NCBI GenBank assembly: GCA_937901285.1
Contig: CALCHI010000538.1
Location: 1-31,458 of the forward strand
Direction of reading: 5' to 3'
DNA length: 31,458 nt
Origin: UBA8437 sp003445035
Lineage (GTDB): Bacteria; Planctomycetota; Planctomycetia; Planctomycetales; Planctomycetaceae
Both the position numbers and the translations under genes were made by a program. Below are positions 1 to 9,027 of this stretch, in pieces. How positions within the stretch are numbered: position 1 is the stretch's first letter; every line of letters starts with the position of its first letter. Under the pieces are notes generated by a model. That model was not told where the DNA came from and made no database searches. It worked only from the letters and a program-made list of their open reading frames with translations.

Positions 1-605
1 AAGAGGCCACCGAAGAAGAGGCCACCGAAGAAGAGGCCACTGAAGAAGAGGCCACCGAAGAAGAGGCCACCGAAGAAGGGGCCACTGAAGAAGGGGCCAC
101 TGAAGACGAGGCCACTGAAGACGAGTCCGGTGAATTGACACTGGGTGAGGGTTCAGAGGAAGACGCGGAGCCTCGTATTCCAAGACAACCGACTCTGATC
201 CGCGGCAAGATCGATCGTCACGGCGTGGCGATCGGGACAGGTCGAAGGAAGACCGCCGTGGCGCGTGTCCGGATCACGGATGGTGACGGAGCGATGACGA
301 TCAACGGACGGGAACTGGCCCAATATTTCCAGATCGAACGAGATCGATTGTTGATCGAGGCACCACTGAAAGCGACCGAGACCCTGGGTTCGGTCGACGT
401 CTGGGTTCGGGTCAACGGTGGCGGTCCAACCGGCCAGGCCGGTGCGATCGTGCTAGGAATTGCTCGTGCCCTGCAAGCCAAGAATCCCAACCTGCACGAG
501 GCGTTGAGTGACGGTGGTTACTTGACCCGGGACGGCCGAATGGTCGAACGGAAGAAGTACGGGTACAAGAAGGCGCGGAAGAGCTTCCAGTTCTCGAAGC
601 GGTAG
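1..605 (+). CDS. rpsI: 30S ribosomal protein S9, 5'-truncated by window edge, acidic N-terminal extension
   Basis: Component of the small ribosomal subunit whose C-terminal tail reaches the P-site tRNA. The frame is open from base 3 to the stop at 603-605, giving 200 visible residues. The last ~133 residues are a complete S9 core: GTGRRKTAVARVRI near its start, the GGGPTGQAGAIVLGIARAL block, and the DGRMVERKKYGYKKARK segment ending in SKR, the conserved tRNA-contacting tail. Ahead of the core lies a low-complexity acidic stretch made of eight EATEE-like pentapeptides, followed by a linker rich in E, G and D. Because the repeat frame is open at the edge, the true start lies outside the window; the in-frame TTG at 135 is unlikely to be the start since coding-like acidic repeats run straight through it. 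S9 is usually ~130 residues, so the extension is at least 65 residues. Bacterial rpsI normally follows rplM, which would lie upstream and is not visible. Confidence 0.96.
   Translation, partial: EATEEEATEEEATEEEATEEEATEEGATEEGATEDEATEDESGELTLGEGSEEDAEPRIPRQPTLIRGKIDRHGVAIGTGRRKTAVARVRITDGDGAMTINGRELAQYFQIERDRLLIEAPLKATETLGSVDVWVRVNGGGPTGQAGAIVLGIARALQAKNPNLHEALSDGGYLTRDGRMVERKKYGYKKARKSFQFSKR
3..122 (+). repeat. 15-bp tandem repeat, 8 units, inside rpsI
   Basis: Eight in-frame copies of a 15-base unit close to GAGGCCACCGAAGAA, each encoding E/G-A-T-E-E/D. The first five are nearly identical, differing at ACC/ACT. The last three have drifted (GGG for GAG, GAC for GAA or GAG). The two bases before the first complete unit fit another copy, so the array continues beyond the window. 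The unit length is a multiple of three, so copy-number change keeps the frame. Confidence 0.95.
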
Positions 606-674
606 GTTTCGCCGACACCACCGCGAATCCGGATCCACTTGTCCGGGCTCGTCCCACAGTTGCTGCGGGACGAT

Positions 675-680
675 GGGGGG
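675..680 (+). promoter_or_regulatory. Ribosome binding site that fixes the mgtE start
   Basis: A G-rich Shine-Dalgarno-like stretch (GGGGGG, within GATGGGGGGTC) ends 6 nt before the ATG at 687. The alternative upstream TTG at 639 has no such element, so the ATG is preferred. Confidence 0.55.
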
Positions 681-686
681 TCGACG

Positions 687-2042
687 ATGTACAACCGCCT
701 GCTGTTATTGCCCGATCTCCGGGAACTGCTCGTCGCCGGTGACACTGAGGGTGTTGCCGGATTCTGCGAGGCGTTGCATCCGGCGGCTGTTGCCGAAGTG
801 CTCGAGGGACTCGAGGCCGAAGAGAGCTGGCGAGTGCTCACCTGCTGTTCTTCGGAACAGCAGGCCGTGATCTTCAGCTACTTCGACCTGCCCGATCAGC
901 TCCAACTCGTAGAAACTGTTCCTCGCGAATCGTTCTCGCGACTGATCGAAGAGATGGCGCCCGACGATCGGGTGGACCTGCTCGAACGTCTCGATCCGGA
1001 ACGTGTCGAGAACCTGCTGCCGATGGTTGCCCAGGCCGAGCGGCGGGACATCCAGCGATTGCTCTCGTTCCCCGACGACAGTGCCGGGTCGATCATGACG
1101 ACCGAATACGCGTCGTTGCCGGCCGAGGCAACGGCCGCCGAGGCCCTCGAACAACTCAGGCAGCAGGCGCCCGATCGAGAAACCATCTACTACGTCTACG
1201 TGATTGATGACGGGCGTCGGTTGCGGGGGTTCATTTCGCTTCGCGATCTGATCCTGGCGCGGCCCGAGACACGGGTCAATGAGATCATGGAGCGGGACGT
1301 GATCTCGGTGCGTGTTGACGACGACCAGGAGGAAGTGGCTCAGAGGTTGGCTCGCTACGACTTCATTGCGATCCCGGTGGTCGACGCTCAGAACCAGCTG
1401 GTCGGCATCGTGACTCACGATGACGCGATGGACGTGGCCCAGGAGGAGGCCGACGAGGATGCCTATCGCTCGGGAGCCGTTGTGCCGCTCCAGGACGATT
1501 ATCTCTCGACTTCGCTGGTGACCCTGGCCTGGAAACGGGGTGGTTGGCTGGTGGTGCTGTTGTTTGCTGCCGTGCTGACGGCCCTGGCCCTGCAGTCGAT
1601 GAGGCAGGGTCCCCAGGCGGATGACCTGAAGTGGATGGTGCTCTTCATTCCGCTTGTGCTTGCCAGCGGAGGCAATGCCGGGTCACAGTCGGCCACTTTG
1701 ATCATCCGGGCCCTGGCCATCAGCCAGCTCGAACGTCGCGAGAGTGTCAAGGTGCTCCTGCGAGAACTCGTGCTGGCCGGGTTGCTGGGGGGTGGACTGG
1801 CGGTTCTGAGCTTCCTGGCAGCGATGGGGTTCGTCGAAATCGACAAGGCGGCGGTGGTCGGCATCACCGTGTTCCTGGTCGTTGCCATGGGGACTGTCAC
1901 CGGCGCGATGCTCCCGCTGGGTTTCCAGAAAATGGGACTCGATCCCGCGTTGATGTCCAACCCGTTGATCGCTGCGGTCGTCGATGTGGTGGGTGTGATC
2001 ATCTACTACAACGTGGCCCGGATTGTGATTGTCGGCGGATAA
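687..2042 (+). CDS. mgtE: Magnesium transporter MgtE
   Basis: Inner-membrane Mg2+ channel gated by cytosolic Mg2+. The 451-residue product has the full MgtE layout. A helical N domain covers residues ~1-130 (repeats such as ERDIQRLLSFPDDSAGSIMT at its end). Two CBS domains follow at ~134-255 (FISLRDLI; PVVDAQNQLVGIVTHDDAMDV). The C-terminal five-helix membrane domain starts near 280. The pore signature region FIPLVLASGGNAGSQSAT is at ~320-335 and the last helices carry NPLIAAVVDVVGVIIYYN. Length matches the family (~450). The ATG at 687 is chosen for its strong upstream G-rich ribosome binding site; an in-frame TTG at 639 would add 16 residues. It lies 81 nt after rpsI. No M-box-sized leader fits in that gap. 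The following DUF4105 gene is in the same frame after the single TAA stop. Confidence 0.95.
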   Translation: MYNRLLLLPDLRELLVAGDTEGVAGFCEALHPAAVAEVLEGLEAEESWRVLTCCSSEQQAVIFSYFDLPDQLQLVETVPRESFSRLIEEMAPDDRVDLLERLDPERVENLLPMVAQAERRDIQRLLSFPDDSAGSIMTTEYASLPAEATAAEALEQLRQQAPDRETIYYVYVIDDGRRLRGFISLRDLILARPETRVNEIMERDVISVRVDDDQEEVAQRLARYDFIAIPVVDAQNQLVGIVTHDDAMDVAQEEADEDAYRSGAVVPLQDDYLSTSLVTLAWKRGGWLVVLLFAAVLTALALQSMRQGPQADDLKWMVLFIPLVLASGGNAGSQSATLIIRALAISQLERRESVKVLLRELVLAGLLGGGLAVLSFLAAMGFVEIDKAAVVGITVFLVVAMGTVTGAMLPLGFQKMGLDPALMSNPLIAAVVDVVGVIIYYNVARIVIVGG

Positions 2043-2102
2043 AGGCGGAACGGGCATTCGCGGGATGTTGGTTCGATTCGGTCTCTCGAGTGGAATGACG
2101 CG

Positions 2103-2887
2103 ATGAGATGGTTGTTCCAGAAGCCCTCGAACTGCCGCGACTGGTCACCCGACCAGGTGGTGTTGCCGGAGGCACGATTCGACGGAGACCTCGTCGAGAT
2201 CACCGGAATCCGTGATTGTCGCTACCGCTCGACCACCGACTTCACGGTCACCCATCGTGACCAGGCCTTCGACCTCGGGCAGCTCGAACGGCTCGATTTC
2301 TTCGTCGAGCCATTTGCCGAATGGCGTGGACCGGCTCACACGTTCCTGTCCTTCGGATTTGAGGATGGAGAGCAGCTGGCGATTTCGGTCGAAGTCCGGC
2401 GAGAGAACGGCGAGGAATTCAGCGTGCTGGGCGGACTGACACGCCAGTTCGAACTGATGTACGTTGTGGCCACCGAACGGGACCTGGTGGGACTCCGGTC
2501 CGTGCACCGGGGCAACCGGGTCTACCGATACCCGATCCGTGCTGACGTCGAGCGGATCCGGAAGATGATGGTCGCGATGCTCCGTCGGGCCAACGGGCTG
2601 AGAGATCGGCCCGAGTTCTACAACACGCTGAGCAACACCTGCACGACGAACATCGTGAGGCATCTCAACGAGGTGTCCGACCGTCGTGTGCCGTGGTGGA
2701 ATCCCCGAGTGCTGTTTCCCGGATACTCGGATCGCCTGGCCCAGGCCCTGGGCCTGATCGACAGTCCGTTTTCGGTCGAGACCGATCGCGAGTCGTTCGA
2801 GGTCGGGGAAGTGGTCCGCGAGGCGATCGACGATCCCGGGTTCTCTCGACGGATCCGCGAGGGGGATGAGCCGCAGCAGTCGGTGGG

Positions 2888-2891
<4 letters not shown>
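2103..2891 (+). CDS. DUF4105 / Lnb N-terminal-domain protein
   Basis: A 262-residue protein resembling the DUF4105 family (Lnb_N, PF13387). It shows the opening NCRDWSPDQVVLPEARFDGD..EI..IRDCRYRS, the segment AHTFLSFGFEDGEQLAISVE and the block SNTCTTNIVRHLNEV. His79 (AHTFLSF) and Cys180 (NTCTTN) are the likely catalytic pair if it acts as a cysteine-type acyl transferase or hydrolase. In Bacteroides a protein with this domain (Lnb) N-acylates lipoproteins; extending that role here is inference. Unlike many relatives, no signal peptide or membrane helix is visible. The upstream frame has no other start before the mgtE stop. No strong ribosome binding site precedes the ATG. It is 60 nt downstream of mgtE and ends tail-to-tail with ahcY, sharing four bases. 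Confidence 0.75.
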
Positions 2892-4228
<1,337 letters not shown>

Positions 4229-4260
4229 GCGTGAATCTCCTTCTCTGTGGTCCAGCTCTC

Positions 4261-4289
4261 AAGTTAGGCGATCACCTCGATCCCGGCAA
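4261..4289 (-). promoter_or_regulatory. Candidate sigma70-type promoter of ahcY
   Basis: On the minus strand, TTGCCG (bases 4289-4284) and TAACTT (4266-4261) are separated by 17 nt, which would start transcription about 25 nt before the ahcY ATG. The -35 is good and the -10 matches only three consensus positions. Sequence-only prediction. Confidence 0.35.
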
Positions 4290-4332
4290 GCACTGCTGAC
4301 GGACGACGAGGCCGGTGAGCGACTCGCCAGCA

Positions 4333-4361
4333 TTGACGCCGATCGCCGAAATGCCTAATTG
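4333..4361 (+). promoter_or_regulatory. Candidate promoter of metF-metH
   Basis: TTGACG at 4333-4338 is a strong -35-like hexamer. An A/T-rich stretch CCTAATTG at 4354-4361 is the only reasonable -10 zone at the right distance (15-17 nt). Transcription would then begin about where the 41-nt hairpin starts. The -10 is poor, so this is tentative. Confidence 0.3.
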
Positions 4362-4369
4362 GGGGGATT

Positions 4370-4410
4370 CGGGACCCGGTCGCCGGTTGGCAGGCCGGAC
4401 GCTGGTCCCG
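4370..4410 (+). promoter_or_regulatory. Hairpin in metF 5' leader
   Basis: A perfect 7-bp inverted repeat, CGGGACC (4370-4376) with GGTCCCG (4404-4410), encloses an inner stem in which CCGG (4383-4386) pairs with CCGG (4395-4398) and two more pairs form around a 2-nt bulge. There is no U-run after it, so it is not an obvious intrinsic terminator in the metF direction. It ends 31 nt before the metF ATG. I could not match it to a SAM, SAH or cobalamin riboswitch consensus. Confidence 0.45.
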
Positions 4411-4441
4411 GCGAATTGTGTTCTGGAAAAACGACTGCACG

Positions 4442-5341
4442 ATGTTGACGCTGGGCGAAATCTACTCTGGACAGTCCACGGCGATCTCGGTCGAAATCTT
4501 TCCACCGAAGACCTCCGATGGTGACCAGGCTCTGTTCGACACGCTCGACCGCCTGGCGGTCTTCCAACCCGACTTTGTCTCGTGCACGTACGGCGCCGGT
4601 GGCTCGACTCGCGATCGTACGATGGAACTGTGTCGGGAGATCCAGTCGCGTTACCAGTTGGCCACCACCGCACACCTGACTTGTGTGGGGTCGACGCGTG
4701 ACGATCTGGTCGAGTGGATCTCGCGGGTCCAGGCGGCGGGGATCGGCAACATCATGGCCCTGCGGGGCGACCCGCCTCGGGGCGACGGGACGTTTTCTGC
4801 TGTTGCCGGTGGCCTGGAACATGCCAACCAGTTGGTCGAGCTGATCCGGGGGGTCAGCAGTGAACTGGGAGTGGGGGTGGCGGGTTACCCCGAAGTGCAT
4901 CCCGAGGCAGCCGATGCGATCAGTGACCTCGAGAATCTCAAGCGGAAGGTCGATGCCGGGGCCGACGCGGTCTTCACCCAGTTGTTCTACATCAACGACA
5001 GTTTCCTGCAGTTCCGCGACCGTTGCCAGGCGTCCGGAATCTCGGTGCCGGTGGTGCCGGGGATCATGCCGGTCACCGAGTTCTCAAGAATCCAGCGGAT
5101 CGCGACACTGTGCGGAGCGAAGATCCCGGGCGAGTTGGCCGATCGACTCGAGGCGGTCCAGGATGATCGGGATGCCCAGTTGGCTGTCGGTGTCGAGTAT
5201 GCTGTCAAGCAGTGTCGAGAGCTGATCGACGCGGGCGTTCCGGGGATCCACTTCTACGCCCTCAATCGATCCCAGGCGTGTGCCCGCATTCTCGAGGCCC
5301 TGGGTTGGAACACGTCGTCGGAGTCGTCCGGTGAGTGGTGA
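4442..5341 (+). CDS. metF: 5,10-methylenetetrahydrofolate reductase
   Basis: FAD enzyme reducing 5,10-methylene-THF to 5-methyl-THF, the methyl donor for MetH. The 299-residue product matches the family length (~296). Motifs: SVEIFPPKT with the catalytic Glu in the first strand, FVSCTYGAGGSTRDRT, HLTCVGSTRDDL, IMALRGDPPRG, AGYPEVHPEA, DLENLKRKVDAGADAVFTQLFY, VPGIMPVTEF, and the C-terminal HFYALNRSQA. I chose the ATG at 4442 because homology begins just after it. An in-frame GTG at 4418 would add eight residues of no evident homology. No good Shine-Dalgarno precedes either start; the only purine run (GGAAAAA) is about 12 nt away. The gene overlaps metH by 11 nt, implying translational coupling. 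Confidence 0.95.
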   Translation: MLTLGEIYSGQSTAISVEIFPPKTSDGDQALFDTLDRLAVFQPDFVSCTYGAGGSTRDRTMELCREIQSRYQLATTAHLTCVGSTRDDLVEWISRVQAAGIGNIMALRGDPPRGDGTFSAVAGGLEHANQLVELIRGVSSELGVGVAGYPEVHPEAADAISDLENLKRKVDAGADAVFTQLFYINDSFLQFRDRCQASGISVPVVPGIMPVTEFSRIQRIATLCGAKIPGELADRLEAVQDDRDAQLAVGVEYAVKQCRELIDAGVPGIHFYALNRSQACARILEALGWNTSSESSGEW

Positions 5342-8300
5342 GCGGACACGCCTGGATCTTGAACAGGCTCTCTCGGAACGGATTCTCGTGCTCGACGGCG
5401 CGATGGGCACGATGATCCAGGCCCTGTCGCTGGACGAGGCGATGTTTCGTGGCGAGGAGTTCGCCGGACACCCCGCGGCACTGGATGGATGCAACGACCT
5501 GTTGTGCCTGACGTTCCCGGAGGCGATCGAGAAGATTCACGACGAATTTCTCGATGCGGGTGCTGACATTCTCGAGACCAACACCTTCAACTCGACGTCG
5601 ATCTCGATGGCCGACTACCAGCTCCAGGACCGGGTCTTCGACATCAATTTCGCCGCGGCCCGTCTCGCACGTCGTGCTGCCGACCGTGCCAGTGATCGCA
5701 CTCCCGATCGCCGCCGCTACGTCGCCGGCAGTCTCGGTCCCACCAATCGCACCGCATCGATGTCGCCGGACGTCAACAACCCCGGTTTCCGGGCTGTCAG
5801 TTTCGACCAGTTGGTCGAGGCTTACCGGGAGCAGATCGCCGGGCTGATCGAGGGTGGTGTCGATCTGCTGATGCCCGAGACGACCTTCGACACGTTGAAC
5901 CTGAAGGCCTGCCTGTTCGCGATCGAGGATCACTTCGCACGTCACGACGTTCGGTTGCCGGTGGCTGTCTCGGTCACCATCACCGACAACTCGGGCCGCA
6001 CGCTTTCCGGCCAGACGCTCGAGGCCTTCTGGCACTCGATCGCTCACGTCGACCTGATTTCGGTCGGCATCAACTGTGCGCTGGGTCCGGCCCAGATGCG
6101 GCCCTACGTTCAGGAACTCTCGCGGATCGCCCCAGTTCCGACCAGTTGTCATCCGAATGCCGGGTTGCCCAACGAGTTTGGCGGCTACGACGAGACTCCC
6201 GAAGACCTCTCGAAGATCCTGGCGGATTTTGCCGCTGCGGGGTGGTTGAACATCGTCGGAGGCTGTTGTGGGACGACTCCCGAGCACATTCGCCAGGTCG
6301 CGGAGGCGGTGGCCGAACTGCCGCCAAGAAACCCGCCGGACGAACCGGATGAGACCAGCTTCAGCGGTCTCGAGCCTCTGACGGTTCGCGACGACAGCAA
6401 CCTGATCATGGTCGGTGAACGGACCAACGTCTCGGGCAGCCGGCGGTTCGCCAGGCTGGTTCGCGAGGGCGATTACGACCAGGCGGTGGCCGTGGCGCGG
6501 CAGCAGGTTGACGGTGGAGCCAACGTCATCGACGTGAACATGGACGAGGCACTGCTGGACGGGCCGGAGGCGATGACCACGTTCCTGAACCTGATCGCCG
6601 CCGAGCCGGATGTGGCGCGGGTGCCGATCATGATCGACAGTTCGGACTGGAACGTGATCGAGGCGGGCCTGAAGTGCGTGCAGGGCAAGGCCATCGTCAA
6701 CTCGATCAGTCTCAAGGAGGGCGAGGCCTCATTCTTGGAACAGGCCCGCCTGGTCCATCGCTACGGCGCGGCGGTGGTCGTGATGGGTTTCGACGAGACC
6801 GGTCAGGCGACGATCGCTGAGAGGAAGCTCGAGATCGCCCGTCGCTCGTTCCGCCTGTTGACCGAGGAGGTCGGTTTCGCCGCGGGTGACATCATCTTCG
6901 ACCCCAACATCCTGACGGTGGGAACGGGGATGAGCGAACACAACGATTATGCGGTGGCCTTCTTCGAAGCCACCCGGCGGATCCGCGAGGCCTGCCCCGG
7001 CGCGCTGGTCTCCGGCGGGGTCAGCAACGTCTCGTTCGCTTTCCGTGGCAACGAACAGGTTCGCCGTGCCATGAACTCGGCCTTTCTCTACCACGCCGTC
7101 GAAGCCGGCATGCAACTGGGGATCGTCAACCCGACCCAGTTGACCGTCTATGACGACATTCCCGCCGAGTTGCTCGAGCATGTCGAGGACGTCCTGTGGA
7201 ACCGCCGCGAGGACGCGACCGATCGGCTGTTGGCGCTGGCCGAGACGATCCGGGCTGATGTCGACAGCGGCGAGCCGGAGGTGGCCGAGTGGCGCGACGG
7301 ATCGGTCGAAGAACGGTTGGCCCATGCCCTGGTCAAAGGAATCAACGAGCACATTGTCGACGATGCCGAGGAGGCCCGGCAGAAGTACGACCGTCCGCTG
7401 GAAGTGATCCAGGGGCCGCTGATGTCGGGGATGAACACCGTCGGCGAACTGTTCGGATCGGGACGGATGTTCCTGCCACAGGTGGTCAAGAGTGCCCGGG
7501 TGATGAAGCAGGCGGTCGCCTATCTGACCCCGTTCATGGAAGAGGAACAGCAGGCGGACGGGATGGCGAGTGAGTCCCGGGGGCGGATTGTCACGGCCAC
7601 CGTCCGGGGCGATGTCCACGACATCGGCAAGAACATTGTCGGGGTCGTTCTGCGGTGCAACAATTTCGACGTGATCGATCTGGGCGTGATGGTGCCGGCC
7701 GAGCAGATTCTCGAAACGGCCGTCCGCGAGGGTGCCGATTTGATCGGGCTGTCGGGACTGATCACCCCCTCGCTGGACCAGATGGTCCAGGTCGCCGCCG
7801 CCATGCAGCAACAGGGACCGGCCGTGCCGTTGTTGATCGGAGGGGCCACCACCAGCCAGCGTCACACCGCGGTGAAGATCGCTCCCGAGTTCGACCACCC
7901 CGTCGTGCACGTGCTCGATGCCTCGCGGGCCGTCGGCGTGATGGAATCGCTGATGAGCGATGACAACCGCGAGGCTTTTGTCGATGCGAACCGGGTCGTG
8001 CAGCAACGGGACCGCGAGGCCTTTGCCGAGAGACAGCAGAAGACCCTGGTGGGGTTTGACGAGGCCTGTGCTCATCCGCTGGCGACCGACTGGGACACGG
8101 TCGAGATCGGGGAGCCCGAGTTCACCGGGCTGAGGACCATCGACGAGCAGCCCCTGGAGGAACTGGCCGAATTCATCGACTGGTCGCCGTTTTTCCAGAC
8201 CTGGGAATTGCGAGGCAAGTACCCGAGGATCCTCGATGACCCCGTGCTGGGAGCCCAGGCTCGCGAGTTGCTCGATGATGCCCGGACGCTGCTCGAGGAG

Positions 8301-9020
8301 ATCATCAGCGGCAAGCTGCTGACCGCTCGTGCCGTTTACGGGTTCTGGCCCGCTGTCGCCGATGGCCAGGACATCGTGCTGTTCGGCGACGAGAGTCACA
8401 ACGACGAACGGGTGCGTTTCCCGATGCTCAGGCAACAGTGGCAAAGACAGGGGCAACGGGAGTACCGGTCGCTGGTCGATTACGTGGCACCGGCGGGAAG
8501 CGGTCGGAGTGATCATGTCGGCGTGTTCGCGGTCACGGCCGGAGAAGGGATCGACGCGCTGATCGAACGGTTCGACAGTGAACACGACGACTACCGTTCG
8601 ATCATGGCCAGGGCGCTGGCCGATCGTCTGGCCGAGGCATTTGCCGAGTTCCTGCACGCGCGGGTCCGCCGCGAGTGGGGCGACCTGGCGAGCCTGGATC
8701 AGGAGGACATGATCGCCGAGAGGTACCGGGGCATCCGTCCGGCGTTCGGGTACCCGGCCTGCCCCGATCACGTGCTGAAGGGACGGTTGTTCGAGTTGAT
8801 GGAGGCCGAGTCGAGAGCGGGGATCAGCCTGACGGAGAGCTACGCGATGATGCCGGCTGCCTCGGTCAGTGGACTCTACCTCCACCACCCCGAAGCCCGT
8901 TACTTCTCGGTCGACCGCGTCACCCGCGATCAGGTCGGGGACTACGCCGGTCGGCTGGGCGTGCCACTGCCGGAAGCCGAACGGTGGCTGGCACCCAACC
9001 TGGGTTACGATCCCGAGTAG
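5331..9020 (+). CDS. metH: Cobalamin-dependent methionine synthase
   Basis: Transfers the methyl group of 5-methyl-THF through cobalamin to homocysteine. The 1229-residue product has all four modules in order. The homocysteine domain (~1-325) has Zn ligands Cys249 (INCALG) and Cys312/Cys313 (GGCCGTTPEH). The pterin domain (~350-620) carries VGERTNVSGSRRF. The cap and B12 domain (~640-890) has the DVHDIGKN motif with His763 as lower axial cobalt ligand. The SAM-binding reactivation domain (~900-1229) has RGIRPAFGYPACPDH near 1133 and ERWLAPNLGYD at the end. Length is close to that of E. coli MetH (1227). The GTG at 5331 is chosen because CGGAG lies 7 nt upstream and homology starts right after it; the open frame extends to 5280 inside metF. 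It converges on fumC with 7 nt between the stops. Confidence 0.97.
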   Translation: MSGERTRLDLEQALSERILVLDGAMGTMIQALSLDEAMFRGEEFAGHPAALDGCNDLLCLTFPEAIEKIHDEFLDAGADILETNTFNSTSISMADYQLQDRVFDINFAAARLARRAADRASDRTPDRRRYVAGSLGPTNRTASMSPDVNNPGFRAVSFDQLVEAYREQIAGLIEGGVDLLMPETTFDTLNLKACLFAIEDHFARHDVRLPVAVSVTITDNSGRTLSGQTLEAFWHSIAHVDLISVGINCALGPAQMRPYVQELSRIAPVPTSCHPNAGLPNEFGGYDETPEDLSKILADFAAAGWLNIVGGCCGTTPEHIRQVAEAVAELPPRNPPDEPDETSFSGLEPLTVRDDSNLIMVGERTNVSGSRRFARLVREGDYDQAVAVARQQVDGGANVIDVNMDEALLDGPEAMTTFLNLIAAEPDVARVPIMIDSSDWNVIEAGLKCVQGKAIVNSISLKEGEASFLEQARLVHRYGAAVVVMGFDETGQATIAERKLEIARRSFRLLTEEVGFAAGDIIFDPNILTVGTGMSEHNDYAVAFFEATRRIREACPGALVSGGVSNVSFAFRGNEQVRRAMNSAFLYHAVEAGMQLGIVNPTQLTVYDDIPAELLEHVEDVLWNRREDATDRLLALAETIRADVDSGEPEVAEWRDGSVEERLAHALVKGINEHIVDDAEEARQKYDRPLEVIQGPLMSGMNTVGELFGSGRMFLPQVVKSARVMKQAVAYLTPFMEEEQQADGMASESRGRIVTATVRGDVHDIGKNIVGVVLRCNNFDVIDLGVMVPAEQILETAVREGADLIGLSGLITPSLDQMVQVAAAMQQQGPAVPLLIGGATTSQRHTAVKIAPEFDHPVVHVLDASRAVGVMESLMSDDNREAFVDANRVVQQRDREAFAERQQKTLVGFDEACAHPLATDWDTVEIGEPEFTGLRTIDEQPLEELAEFIDWSPFFQTWELRGKYPRILDDPVLGAQARELLDDARTLLEEIISGKLLTARAVYGFWPAVADGQDIVLFGDESHNDERVRFPMLRQQWQRQGQREYRSLVDYVAPAGSGRSDHVGVFAVTAGEGIDALIERFDSEHDDYRSIMARALADRLAEAFAEFLHARVRREWGDLASLDQEDMIAERYRGIRPAFGYPACPDHVLKGRLFELMEAESRAGISLTESYAMMPAASVSGLYLHHPEARYFSVDRVTRDQVGDYAGRLGVPLPEAERWLAPNLGYDPE

Positions 9021-9027
9021 ATCCGTC

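Noticed and set aside
3..122. Tandem repeat considered as part of a CRISPR array
   Set aside because: Units are 15 bp, contiguous without spacers, and in frame with S9, so this is a coding minisatellite.
629..646. CCGGA/TCCGG hairpin after rpsI as a terminator
   Set aside because: The stem is only 5 bp with an 8-nt loop and no following T-run, so it is too weak to call.
606..686. M-box Mg2+ riboswitch before mgtE
   Set aside because: The gap of 81 nt is too short for the usual M-box leader, and no matching conserved segment is seen.
4229..4441. SAM, SAH or cobalamin riboswitch between ahcY and metF
   Set aside because: I looked for the conserved cores on both strands and found no convincing match; a structured leader remains possible and is listed separately.
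6729..8888. 719-codon open frame antisense to metH
   Set aside because: It lies wholly opposite a gene with full MetH homology. High GC content and codon bias make long antisense open frames common, and its translation is rich in H, R, Q, G and D without family motifs.
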